12,202 nucleotides of DNA from UBA8346 sp050260935. Lineage in GTDB: Bacteria > Bacillota > UBA4882 > UBA8346. The stretch is taken from positions 1 through 12,202 of the forward strand of contig JBLNCU010000080.1 in NCBI GenBank assembly GCA_050260935.1, read 5' to 3'. Positions 5,897-12,202 of the stretch are shown here, piece after piece. Made by a program: the position numbers and the translations under genes. Numbering within the stretch: the first letter of the stretch is position 1; each line of letters starts with the position of its first letter. The notes under the pieces were generated by a model. The model saw nothing but the letters and a program-made list of their open reading frames with translations. It was not told the DNA's origin and did no database searches.

Positions 5897-7294
5897 TCAT
5901 AACCACCCGCTCTTGCCAAAAAACTGCGGTAAATAGTCCTGCAGCGCCGCTAAATAATCGGCAAGCAGTTTTCTGGCGATCCGGGGATCGTCCACCATGG
6001 GTTCAAGGGCCAATGCCTGAAGCATAATATCCCGATCACCCTTTACGGCCGCTTCGACCACCAGTTCAGCAATGGTAATCTGTCGCCGGCAAAGTTCGGC
6101 GACGGGTTCCGGCAAACTTCCCACCCCAATTCCATGGATTCCGTTGGCGCTAACAATTGCCGGCACTTCAACAATGGCGTTATACGGTAAATTTGCAATA
6201 AATCCTTGATTGGGAATATTAACCGCCGGTTCATAAGTATAAAGATTATTCGAAACCGCCGAGATTACCAGCTCCGCCCGTTCGGTGTGGACGTTCCTCA
6301 AATTATCAACCGGTCTCTCACCCATTGCCATCGCTTTGATCTCGTCCCACATTTGATAGCGCGCTCCTTCGGCTTGCCGGAACGGATACATTTGAATGTC
6401 ATAATGTTCCCAGGTTTTACGAGTCATATTATGAGTAAAAGGTAGGTACTCCACCATATGACAATCGCCGGGAACAGGGCAGATCTTGAAAATATTAAAA
6501 ATTTCACGCGTCAACGGTTCGAATTCAGCAAATCCCTGCAGATACTTCTCCCTAAACAACGGGTATAAGTCGGTCCCTTTTTGACGATCGCGAATCGACA
6601 ACATCCAGGTAAAATGGTTAATGCCCGCAGCCAAAATATCGATTTTAGCCTCGGCGGCTTCGATGAGATTTTTATTCTGTCTTTGCTTTTCTTCATCCCA
6701 TCTGAATAGATAATCCGCCGGAACAGAAAGATTCAATTCTTCTGCCATTACTTTAGCGGCAATGGTATAGCCAAATTCGATTTGGTGGCAGATTCCAACC
6801 ATTTTTACCTTGGTAAACCGCGCCGCCGCAATACAAATCCGCGGCACCGGATTGGTAAAGTTCAGCACCAAAGCATCCGGGCAAATGGTTTCTATGTCCC
6901 GCAATATAGGCATAACCAGAGCAACATTTCTGGCGGTATGCATTGCGCCCCCGGGCCCCGCATTTTCAGCATAATGCATGATCCCATAATTCCTGGCGAT
7001 TTCATGGTCTATTTTCCAACACTTTTCCCTGTCAACCGCCACGGAAATTATTACAAAATCGGCATTCTTCAATAATTCCTTCCTATCGGCGCCACTGGTT
7101 ATGGCAAAATCCGAACCCCATTCCCGGTTGATTCTTTCCGCTAGCCTGGTAATCAAGGTCAAGCCTTCTTCATCGACATCGACAAGGCCTAATTCGCTCC
7201 CTTTTAAGGCGGGGGTCCGGAGTATTGCGCCTAGGTTGGCCAACCCAAATGAAGCGCTTCCGGCTCCAATAACCACAATTTTCCTTCTCTTCAT
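5897..7294 (-). CDS. Glycoside hydrolase family 4 enzyme (NAD- and metal-dependent alpha-type glycosidase)
   Basis: The 465-residue protein is typical for GH4 (about 440-480). These cytoplasmic enzymes use NAD and usually Mn2+ to cleave glycosides by transient oxidation at C3. A Rossmann N-terminus shows IVVIGAGSASFG (residues 6-17). NFTNP (145-149), the signature CHQI (169-172), and INHFTW (225-230) follow; Cys169 and His227 are the expected metal ligands. GDCHMVEY (276-283) and GIHGIG (385-390) are further family blocks. The signature differs from those I recall for characterised groups (CHSV, CHEV, CHGx, CDMP, CNVP), so substrate class is open. The LplD-like alpha-galacturonidase and alpha-glucosidase groups are the nearest guess. 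The ATG at 7292-7294 has AAGGAGAC upstream. It is the first gene of the operon, divergent from the AraC regulator, with its own promoter at 7367-7396. Confidence 0.93.
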   Translation of the reverse strand: MKRRKIVVIGAGSASFGLANLGAILRTPALKGSELGLVDVDEEGLTLITRLAERINREWGSDFAITSGADRKELLKNADFVIISVAVDREKCWKIDHEIARNYGIMHYAENAGPGGAMHTARNVALVMPILRDIETICPDALVLNFTNPVPRICIAAARFTKVKMVGICHQIEFGYTIAAKVMAEELNLSVPADYLFRWDEEKQRQNKNLIEAAEAKIDILAAGINHFTWMLSIRDRQKGTDLYPLFREKYLQGFAEFEPLTREIFNIFKICPVPGDCHMVEYLPFTHNMTRKTWEHYDIQMYPFRQAEGARYQMWDEIKAMAMGERPVDNLRNVHTERAELVISAVSNNLYTYEPAVNIPNQGFIANLPYNAIVEVPAIVSANGIHGIGVGSLPEPVAELCRRQITIAELVVEAAVKGDRDIMLQALALEPMVDDPRIARKLLADYLAALQDYLPQFFGKSGWL

Positions 7295-7366
7295 ACTTGG
7301 ATGTCTCCTTGCTTAATAGAATAAAAAATTTTTTGAACTTACTCGAATTTTAGCGATGTCTTTATT

Positions 7367-7396
7367 ATAATAGGTGTATGGTAAAGTAATCGTCAA
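7367..7396 (-). promoter_or_regulatory. Sigma-A promoter of the GH4/sugar transport operon
   Basis: TTGACG (7391-7396) and TATTAT (7367-7372) are spaced 18 bases on the minus strand. The predicted leader before the ATG at 7294 is about 65 bases. The -35 box faces the divergent AraC gene, which leaves room upstream for activator binding. Confidence 0.65.
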
Positions 7397-7413
7397 CTTT
7401 GTTTAGGTTATCT

Positions 7414-7472
7414 GATATTTTTTTTAGATATCCGTCTCAAAATGAAATTTATTCTAAAGAACGTTTCTGTTC
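7414..7472. promoter_or_regulatory. Candidate operator region between divergent promoters
   Basis: The stretch between the GH4 -35 box and the AraC promoter holds clustered short inverted repeats: GATAT-N9-ATATC (7414-7432), TTCT-AA-AGAA (7452-7461), AGAA-CGT-TTCT (7458-7468) and GAAC-N6-GTTC (7459-7472). AraC-family proteins usually bind direct repeats upstream of the -35, so these are only candidates, and catabolite or LacI-type control is an alternative. Confidence 0.3.
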
Positions 7473-7500
7473 CGCTGGAAATCGGGAAATATACGGATTG

Positions 7501-7509
7501 TGGTATAAT
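7501..7509 (+). promoter_or_regulatory. Extended -10 promoter of the AraC-family gene
   Basis: TGG followed by TATAAT (7504-7509) forms an extended -10 element, which can work without a good -35 box; none is seen 17-18 bases upstream. The start would lie near 7516, giving a 5' leader of about 27 bases before the ATG at 7543. Confidence 0.6.
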
Positions 7510-7542
7510 TATTACGAGTAGGTTTTCGAAAGAAGGAATGTA

Positions 7543-8424
7543 ATGAATTATGAAGTAATCAAGATGGACGGAGTGGATCTATTAAGCCTGGAGACTTATT
7601 TTCTCAATAAGGAACAGGAATATATCAATGAATTTATTGTCCATCACGAATTAGAGATCTCCATGGTAAAATCAGGAAGCGGAGAATATTTGATTGATGG
7701 AAAAGTATATGAAATGAGGGAAGGAGATATTTTCGTCTTAAACAACATCGAGTTTCATCAAATTATAAATATCGATCCCCGTTTCGAATTTATCAACGAA
7801 GTAATTATGTTTGATCCGCGATTCGTCTGGTCGCTGGAGAGCAATTTATTTGACGCCCGTTTCCTTGCGATTTTTTTTGAACGTAAACCTTCATTTAAAA
7901 ACCGGATAGAACGGGATTCCCCAACCACCCGGAAAATCCGGGGGCTGTTTATGGAGATGAGCGAGGAATTCCAGCATAAACTCCCTGGCTACGAGTTGTT
8001 GCTTAAAGTGAAACTGCTGAATATTTTGGCGCTGTTGACCCGTCATTATGGTTTAACCAAGAATGATGAGGAAGGATTCTCAAAAAGAAAACAGGACTTG
8101 GCCTTGTTAAATAAGGTAATTCACTATATTGACTTGAATTTGACTGAGCCGATTCGCCTGGAGGATTTAGCGGCCATAGTTTATATGAACCCCAGCTACT
8201 TTTCAACTTTTTTCAAAAAGCACTTCGGAATCAATCCTTCGGAATATCTTGCCAGAAAAAGAATACGCCGGGCCATCGAATATTTGCGGAATAGCGATAA
8301 AACCATCTTGGAAATCTCAACTTTATGCGGCTTTAACAATACTGCCAATTTCAATAAAACTTTTAAAAAAATGGTCGGCAGGGTGCCCTCGGAGGTAAGG
8401 AAACTAAAACAATTGGAAGATTGA
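7543..8424 (+). CDS. AraC-family transcriptional regulator with cupin sensor domain
   Basis: The 293-residue protein has the usual two-part layout. An N-terminal cupin-like sugar-sensing domain spans about 30-100; HHELEIS at 34-40 starts the cupin block, with GDIFVLNNIEFHQI at 61-74. A C-terminal double helix-turn-helix domain covers about 188-290. The first recognition unit is LEDLAAIVYMNPSYFSTFFK (206-225) and the second ILEISTLCGFNNTANFNKTF (255-274), followed by VGRVPSEVRK, the standard AraC ending. AAGGAA lies 6 bases before the ATG. It is transcribed away from the GH4/transport operon across a 248-base gap, so it very probably controls that operon, most likely as an activator responding to the imported sugar. 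The ligand is not evident from sequence. Confidence 0.94.
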   Translation: MNYEVIKMDGVDLLSLETYFLNKEQEYINEFIVHHELEISMVKSGSGEYLIDGKVYEMREGDIFVLNNIEFHQIINIDPRFEFINEVIMFDPRFVWSLESNLFDARFLAIFFERKPSFKNRIERDSPTTRKIRGLFMEMSEEFQHKLPGYELLLKVKLLNILALLTRHYGLTKNDEEGFSKRKQDLALLNKVIHYIDLNLTEPIRLEDLAAIVYMNPSYFSTFFKKHFGINPSEYLARKRIRRAIEYLRNSDKTILEISTLCGFNNTANFNKTFKKMVGRVPSEVRKLKQLED

Positions 8425-8476
8425 ATCTTTATATAAGTTGAAATAAATTCGGGCAAGAAAATACCCGCCACTAAAG

Positions 8477-8511
8477 AAATAGACCCTCTTCCAAAAGGGC
8501 CTATTTTTATT
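8477..8511. terminator. Bidirectional terminator shared by the AraC gene and the tRNA pair
   Basis: AAATAG (8477-8482) and CCCT (8484-8487) pair with AGGG (8496-8499) and CTATTT (8501-8506) around an 8-base loop. Plus-strand T residues follow at 8504-8508, and the minus strand has CTATTTCTTT after the stem. The two units converge here. Confidence 0.85.
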
Positions 8512-8559
8512 GCGTTTTTTCCTACACCGTTAATTGGTGATGCGTAAAACTAAAAAAGA

Positions 8560-8637
8560 TGGCGGAGCCGATGGGACTCGAACCCACGGTCTCCAGCGTG
8601 ACAGGCTGGCATGTTAAACCGACTACACCACGGCTCC
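8560..8637 (-). tRNA. tRNA-Asp (GTC)
   Basis: The 78-base minus-strand cloverleaf has acceptor GGAGCCG/CGGCTCC, discriminator G and encoded CCA. The anticodon stem CCAGC/GCTGG encloses CTGTCAC, anticodon GTC. The T arm is GTGGG-TTCGAGT-CCCAT. It follows tRNA-Val by 9 bases and is cotranscribed with it. Confidence 0.97.
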
Positions 8638-8646
8638 GTTTATCAC

Positions 8647-8723
8647 TGGTGGTCGCGACTGGGCTCGAACCAGTGGCCTCTGCGATGTGAACACAGCGCT
8701 CTAACCGACTGAGCTACGCGACC
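8647..8723 (-). tRNA. tRNA-Val (CAC)
   Basis: The 77-base minus-strand cloverleaf has acceptor GGTCGCG/CGCGACC, discriminator A and encoded CCA. The D arm is GCTC/GAGC. The anticodon stem CTGTG/CGCAG (one G-U) encloses TTCACAT, anticodon CAC, reading GTG codons. The T arm is ACTGG-TTCGAGC-CCAGT. It is the first gene of the two-tRNA unit. Confidence 0.95.
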
Positions 8724-8742
8724 TTACCTCAAACGCATAAAA

Positions 8743-8771
8743 ATTATACCACCACAAGAGTAGTTAGTCAA
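8743..8771 (-). promoter_or_regulatory. Near-consensus sigma-A promoter of the tRNA-Val/Asp unit
   Basis: TTGACT (8766-8771) and TATAAT (8743-8748) are spaced exactly 17 bases. The -35 box contains the TGA stop codon (8768-8770) of the pseudouridine synthase gene upstream. The leader before the tRNA 5' end at 8723 is about 13 bases. Confidence 0.92.
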
Positions 8772-9517
8772 GGGACAAACACCGGGCCTTTAGGAACCTG
8801 AACAATCCTTTCTTTAAACGGATTTTGAACGGATTCTAAAATCGGAAATAGGTTCCAGGGCAATTCTTTTGGCGGCAAAGTAGAAAAACAAAGCTCCTCG
8901 TTTTTGGTCGGATGGAAAAAGCGGATTGCATTGGCCCATAAAGCGATTTGTTCTCCAGGTTTGGCACCCCGGCCGTACTTTTGATCACCGTATAAGGGAT
9001 GACCGATCGTGGCGAATTGAATCCGGATCTGATGTGAACGGCCGGTATGCAGATTTATCCTTACCAAACTTAAACCAGCCCGTTCCCCAATCACTTGGTA
9101 ATCTAAAATTGCCTCTTTGGAGCCTGGTTGCAGTTTGGAAACGGCATAAACCTTGTTTGTTCTTCCATCCTTTACCAATGAATGTCTCAATGTTCCCTGG
9201 GGATTTACCGGCGACCCTAAAATAACCGCCAAATAAGTCTTTTCAATCCGGCCTTCACGGATTTGGGCCGCCAACCTGGCTGCCGCTTTGGAGGTTCTGG
9301 CGAAAACCATCACCCCGCCCACGGGGCGATCGAGGCGGTGCACTAAACCGAGGTAAACATTTCCGGGCTTCCCGAACCGCCGTTTCAAATCATTTTTAAG
9401 GATGGACAACAGATCGGGATCGCCGGATTGATCGGCTTGTGAAGGTATGTTCACTGGCTTCTCCACCACCAGGAGGTGGTTGTCTTCATAAATGACCTTC
9501 GGAGAAAATTCGCTCAT
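8768..9517 (-). CDS. RluA-family pseudouridine synthase without S4 domain
   Basis: The 249-residue protein converts a uridine in rRNA or tRNA to pseudouridine. The catalytic motif HRLDRPVGG lies at residues 60-68, with Asp63 as the expected nucleophile. Other family blocks are VIYEDNHLLVVEKPVNIPS (8-26), LAVILG after KTY, INLHTGRSHQIRIQFA and GHPLYGDQKYG. There is no N-terminal S4 RNA-binding domain, so it belongs to the short branch rather than to RluC/RluD proper; the target base is unknown. I place the start at the ATG 9515-9517 because the protein aligns with the family from there and the ATG overlaps the stop of the methyltransferase as ATGA, which implies translational coupling. The longer frame reaching 9727 runs inside the upstream gene. 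Confidence 0.93.
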   Translation of the reverse strand: MSEFSPKVIYEDNHLLVVEKPVNIPSQADQSGDPDLLSILKNDLKRRFGKPGNVYLGLVHRLDRPVGGVMVFARTSKAAARLAAQIREGRIEKTYLAVILGSPVNPQGTLRHSLVKDGRTNKVYAVSKLQPGSKEAILDYQVIGERAGLSLVRINLHTGRSHQIRIQFATIGHPLYGDQKYGRGAKPGEQIALWANAIRFFHPTKNEELCFSTLPPKELPWNLFPILESVQNPFKERIVQVPKGPVFVP

Positions 9518-10383
9518 GATTTGAACTCCCAGCGCCCCGAAGCTCCGCACGGCAGAATTATCCCCGAAGCCGTTACCGGAATTCCAACCTCTCCAGCGCT
9601 TACAATCCCGCCAAACTTTGGGAGTACCGTTAAACTGAGTATATTCTTTAAAACAGTCGGCGCCAACCCGGTGGTATAAGAATTGATTAAAAAGAACCGG
9701 GGCCGGTTGGCCAGCAATTCGAGGCATTCTTTTACCAAATTAAATATCTCATCCTCTATTTTCCAAACCTCGCCCCCCGGCCCACGGCCGAAGGACGGCG
9801 GATCCATGATAATCCCTTCATACCGGCGGCCCCGGCGTTTCTCGCGCTGCACGAATTTTAAGACATCATCCACGATAAACCGGACCGGCCGTTCCGCCAT
9901 TCCCGACAGTTGCAAGTTTTCTTTGGCCCAGGCAACCATCCCCTTGGCGGCATCGACGTGACAGACTTCAGCCCCGGCGCTGGCGGCAGCTACTGTCGCT
10001 CCTCCCGTATAGGCAAAAAGATTTAAAATCTTGACCGGAGCGGAGCCGGAACGGATTTGCGCTGAAAACCATTCCCAATTAACGGCTTGTTCCGGAAATA
10101 GCCCGGTGTGTTTGAAATTCATCGGTTTAATATAAAAAGCCAGTTCTTTATAGCAGACCACCCAACGTTCCGGGAGCCGGCCGCGGAATTCCCATTTCCC
10201 GCCCCCGCTGCTGCTCCGGTGATAATGGGCGTGAAACCGGTTCCATTCATCGGGAGACAGTTTGGGTGGCCAGATTACCTGGGGATCCGGCCGCCGCAAT
10301 ATGTATTTACCCCAACGTTCCAACCTTTCCCCAGCCCCGGCATCAATCAGTTCGTAATCTCTCCATTGATCAGCAACCAACAT
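9514..10383 (-). CDS. Class I SAM-dependent methyltransferase, RlmI-like (probable RNA methyltransferase)
   Basis: This 289-residue protein has a Rossmann-type methyltransferase core. Motif I is ILNLFAYTGGATVAAASAGA (119-138), with an acidic D144 after the second strand. Motif II/III VDDVLKF lies near 171-177, and motif IV IMDPPSFGRGP at 192-202, as in the RlmI/RlmK/YccW-related group. A short N-terminal region (1-90) with KPMNFKHTGLFPEQ (86-99) replaces the PUA domain of true RlmI. The DPPSFG motif points to RNA C5-cytosine or guanine-type substrates, but which is not known. The ATG at 10381-10383 is preceded by GGAGGG about 8 bases upstream. Its stop overlaps the pseudouridine synthase start, so the pair forms a probable rRNA-modification unit. 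Confidence 0.9.
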   Translation of the reverse strand: MLVADQWRDYELIDAGAGERLERWGKYILRRPDPQVIWPPKLSPDEWNRFHAHYHRSSSGGGKWEFRGRLPERWVVCYKELAFYIKPMNFKHTGLFPEQAVNWEWFSAQIRSGSAPVKILNLFAYTGGATVAAASAGAEVCHVDAAKGMVAWAKENLQLSGMAERPVRFIVDDVLKFVQREKRRGRRYEGIIMDPPSFGRGPGGEVWKIEDEIFNLVKECLELLANRPRFFLINSYTTGLAPTVLKNILSLTVLPKFGGIVSAGEVGIPVTASGIILPCGASGRWEFKS

Positions 10384-10540
10384 ACGGTCAACCCTCCAGC
10401 TAGTTTTAGACTAGGCTCTATAAAAGACAGCATTTTCGAAAAAAGGAATTTCCGGCGGTCATCTAGAATTAGTAACAAAATTGTGTTGGTAAAAGTAAAA
10501 CCCCTTTCCTGACTATTAACGTAACCGGAGGAGATTAAAT

Positions 10541-10906
10541 TTGGCAAAAAAAGACATAAATTTAAGCCTGCGGAGTGAACCCGACTTTTGGTCCAACTCT
10601 ATCCCCATGTTTGCCTTGATTTCCTGGTGTTTAACCATTGCCGCATTGGTAATTAGCTGTCTTTTTATTCCGGAGATTCAAAAAGTTTTAAATGATTCCT
10701 TTGCTGTGGTCATCCCAACAAGCCTGGTCAAATTCTTATTAAAATTCAATTTCTATCTTTTGGGGGTTGACTTTTTAGTGAGCGCCGCCGGAGTGTGCAT
10801 TAATTCCCTGCGGCACCGGCGGAGAACCGACAAGTACAACTTCTCTTTGATTTTTTTAACCGTTTTATCAGCTCTCGGCGCAGTTATCTATTTTTTCGTT
10901 ATGTAA
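10541..10906 (+). CDS. Small membrane protein of unknown function (three helices)
   Basis: I do not recognise this 121-residue protein. It starts at TTG (10541-10543) with a strong GGAGGAG 7 bases upstream, which fixes the start. A short polar N-terminus (1-20) precedes three hydrophobic segments at about 22-44, 68-88 and 101-121. A basic loop, RHRRR (91-95), follows helix 2, and the N-terminal MAKKD is also basic. By the positive-inside rule the N-terminus and the RHRRR loop would both be cytoplasmic, which is consistent with one hairpin plus a final helix. The gene stands alone on the plus strand and is closed by a strong terminator. No enzymatic motif is visible. Confidence 0.82.
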   Translation: MAKKDINLSLRSEPDFWSNSIPMFALISWCLTIAALVISCLFIPEIQKVLNDSFAVVIPTSLVKFLLKFNFYLLGVDFLVSAAGVCINSLRHRRRTDKYNFSLIFLTVLSALGAVIYFFVM

Positions 10907-10929
10907 GCCCGCAAACCAAATTAAAATTA

Positions 10930-10968
10930 GGGGCCGCCCCGGAATCAGACGGGGTAAGCCCCTTTTTT
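10930..10968. terminator. Strong rho-independent terminator, probably bidirectional
   Basis: GGGGC (10930-10934) pairs with GCCCC (10958-10962), and inside it CCCCG pairs with CGGGG. Six T residues follow at 10963-10968. The minus strand continues TAATTTTAATTT after the stem, so it can also stop transcripts from the convergent rhomboid-like gene. Confidence 0.9.
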
Positions 10969-11032
10969 AATTATTCTTACCCGAAAGGGCTTTAAAACAA
11001 CCAAGTTATTATCCCTGAAAGCTGCAGGGCTA

Positions 11033-11731
11033 TCAATGTTTAATTACTTTTAACCGTTTGCGCCTGGCTTTTTGCCGCCGGTTATCAAGCCAGCCGGAGA
11101 GCCCGTGGCTCCAAGCCCAGTAACGCACGCCCCTGGAAAAGGGGCCGCTGCCACGGAAGAAGTAAACCACCAAAATGCCGCTGATGGAAGCGAACCCCAA
11201 TAACCAGTGGGGATGAATGTAAGAAAAAAAGACTATCGCCGCTGTAATCCAAGCCAGCCATTGGGCGCGCAAAGGAATAATTCCCCAAAGCAAAACCTCC
11301 CGGTCGGGGAAAATCCCCGCCCAAGCCCAGGTTAAAGCTACTAAAGGCAGCCAAAAATCCCTAACGACCACCTCTACGCCTAGGAATATTCCGGCCGCCG
11401 TCATCAAAACGCCTGTGGTCAAAGTGACTAATAAAGCAAACAGGCCGTAATTCCAACTGCCCCAGGAACGTTCCAAACTGCCGCCAACAAACCAAAACCA
11501 CAATAAAGCGAAAATTAAGGAAAGCGGCTCCGGATTTACCAACGGATAGGTAATCAGCGTCCAGGGGAGTTGGAAAACAGTATCAGGTATTAAAACCAAG
11601 TAGTTGTATATTTCTTTAAAGATTAAACCGCCAAAAAAGACAATGCCGCTTAATAAAATCAGGCTTTTGGTTACCGGAATAAACCCTTGGTATAAAAAAC
11701 GTCTTATTCTGTCAAGAATTCCCAAATTCAT
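11033..11731 (-). CDS. Rhomboid-fold integral membrane protein lacking the protease active site
   Basis: The 232-residue protein has about six hydrophobic segments (near 20-48, 55-80, 92-120, 126-150, 157-172, 175-193) and a basic C-terminal tail RRQKARRKRLK. Its similarity to rhomboids includes WTLITYPLVN (57-66), FWFVGGSLERSWGSW (79-93) and the FPDREVLLWGIIPLRAQWLA block (141-160), which in active rhomboids follows the catalytic GxSG. Here GxSG is replaced by LVALTWAWAG (130-139). The HxxxxHLxxN region of helix 2 lacks both histidines and the asparagine, and no clear catalytic His is found in the last helix (GFASISG at 179-185). It is therefore a pseudoprotease, perhaps a membrane chaperone or partner-binding protein. 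The start is ambiguous: the GGGGAG site lies only 2 bases before the ATG (11729-11731) but 8 bases before a TTG (11723-11725). GTG 11732-11734 is also in frame. Confidence 0.85.
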   Translation of the reverse strand: MNLGILDRIRRFLYQGFIPVTKSLILLSGIVFFGGLIFKEIYNYLVLIPDTVFQLPWTLITYPLVNPEPLSLIFALLWFWFVGGSLERSWGSWNYGLFALLVTLTTGVLMTAAGIFLGVEVVVRDFWLPLVALTWAWAGIFPDREVLLWGIIPLRAQWLAWITAAIVFFSYIHPHWLLGFASISGILVVYFFRGSGPFSRGVRYWAWSHGLSGWLDNRRQKARRKRLKVIKH

Positions 11732-11752
11732 CACTCCCCATTTATACCCTTT

Positions 11753-11781
11753 ATTATATAATACCTGAAAAAAGCGGCCAA
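11753..11781 (-). promoter_or_regulatory. Sigma-A promoter of the rhomboid-like gene
   Basis: TTGGCC (11776-11781) and a perfect TATAAT (11753-11758) are spaced 17 bases on the minus strand. The predicted start near 11746 gives a very short leader, with the ribosome binding site at 11734-11739. Confidence 0.7.
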
Positions 11782-11884
11782 AGAAATATTCAATTTTCGA
11801 AGAACTTTATCCCCGCCATCTTAGCCAGCCAAAGTTTATTCTCCGGTGAAAACAGGATTTTTCGGGAAAGAAACGAAGTATTTA

Positions 11885-11913
11885 TTGATTCGAACTACTA
11901 TTAGGGCTATTAC
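11885..11913 (+). promoter_or_regulatory. Weak candidate promoter for the DegV gene
   Basis: TTGATT (11885-11890) and TATTAC (11908-11913) are spaced 17 bases. The leader that follows (about 90 bases) is rich in CCGG-containing repeats, with an imperfect stem between roughly 11919 and 11970. The boxes deviate from consensus, so this is tentative. Confidence 0.35.
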
Positions 11914-12008
11914 AAGTGAAATCCGGTTCCTCCGGTTTGGATCTCCCGGCTTCCGGATACCGGTTTCTGCCATTAATTAAAGACTCTAAAGGCTTAAGGA
12001 GGTACATC

Positions 12009-12202
12009 ATGATCAAAGTTTTTACAGATACCACCTGCTCCATGACAGCGGAGGAATACCGGAAACATAATATTACTCCGATATCCCTTTATATCCGCCA
12101 GGGAGATACCGTAAAAAAAGAGCTGGTGGAGATGGCCTATGAACAATTCTATCAAGCTCAGCGGCAGGGGGTAAAATTTGCAACCTCCCAGCCGGACCCG
12201 AA
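12009..12202 (+). CDS. DegV family protein (fatty-acid-binding), N-terminal fragment at window edge
   Basis: Sixty-four codons are present before the window ends. The start is fixed by AAGGAGG about 6 bases before the ATG at 12009-12011. The N-terminus MIKVFTDTTCSM fits the DegV opening, usually a TDS/TDT motif at the first strand. NITPISLYIRQGD matches the second block, and FATSQPDP matches the TSQPS segment, whose Ser contacts the lipid carboxylate in DegV/FakB proteins. FakB-type members bind fatty acids and present them to the FakA kinase for phospholipid synthesis. Full-length relatives have about 280 residues. Which lipid it binds is not known. Confidence 0.9.
   Translation, partial: MIKVFTDTTCSMTAEEYRKHNITPISLYIRQGDTVKKELVEMAYEQFYQAQRQGVKFATSQPDP

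Noticed and set aside
9518..9727. N-terminal extension of the pseudouridine synthase
   Set aside because: It lies fully inside the methyltransferase gene, has no family similarity, and the ATG at 9517 is the natural start with the ATGA overlap.
10108..10512. 134-codon plus-strand frame
   Set aside because: Proline-rich antisense shadow of the methyltransferase gene, with no start signals.
10347..10547. 66-codon minus-strand frame upstream of the methyltransferase
   Set aside because: It overlaps the start of the methyltransferase and the upstream promoter area and has no ribosome binding site or family signs.
11013..11029. CCCTG/CAGGG hairpin behind the rhomboid-like gene
   Set aside because: Only 5 pairs and no T-tract on the minus strand; the bidirectional terminator at 10930-10968 is the better candidate.

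Overview
The window reads as ordinary chromosome of a bacterium that is probably a Firmicute (Bacillota) or close relative. The evidence is strong AGGAGG-type ribosome binding sites, GTG and TTG starts, sigma-A style promoters, tRNA genes with encoded CCA ends, a DegV gene, and a CUT1 sugar importer without its own ATPase. Base composition is moderate and genes sit on both strands. The species cannot be named from this sequence.

Layout. 1-932 (minus): the N-terminal two thirds or so of a membrane-anchored nucleotide-sugar 4,6-dehydratase/epimerase (CapD/PglF/FlaA1 type), cut by the window edge. 933-1894: about 960 AT-rich bases with no convincing gene but several inverted repeats, a palindrome at the predicted dehydratase transcription start, and a cre-like site. 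1895-2090 (minus): a remnant of a group II intron of class IIC type, with a 5' domain I segment joined almost directly to an intact-looking domain V and a domain VI. It lies just behind the rho-independent terminator of tRNA-Phe (2140-2215), the kind of site class IIC introns choose.

2393-7294 (minus): a carbohydrate operon in the order GH4 glycosidase, extracellular sugar-binding protein, MalF-like permease, MalG-like permease, with a divergent AraC-family regulator at 7543-8424 (plus). The likely logic is that the AraC protein senses a sugar signal and controls uptake of an oligosaccharide or glycoside, which the NAD/Mn-dependent GH4 enzyme cleaves in the cytoplasm. An ATPase would come from elsewhere in the genome. 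Hairpins in the two larger intercistronic gaps suggest that the binding protein is expressed at a different level from its neighbours.

8560-8723 (minus): a tRNA-Val(CAC)-tRNA-Asp(GTC) pair whose promoter overlaps the stop codon of the gene upstream. 8768-10383 (minus): two genes joined by an ATGA overlap, a class I methyltransferase of the RlmI-like type and an RluA-family pseudouridine synthase, probably both RNA-modifying. 10541-10906 (plus): an unknown three-helix membrane protein. 11033-11731 (minus): a rhomboid-fold membrane protein lacking the catalytic residues. 12009-12202 (plus): the start of a DegV-family gene.

I see no CRISPR array, phage module, toxin-antitoxin pair or recognisable new defence system. 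The most notable item is the deleted class IIC intron with a conserved domain V behind a tRNA terminator. Next come the GH4 enzyme with a CHQI signature, the binding protein without a lipobox, and the catalytically dead rhomboid.
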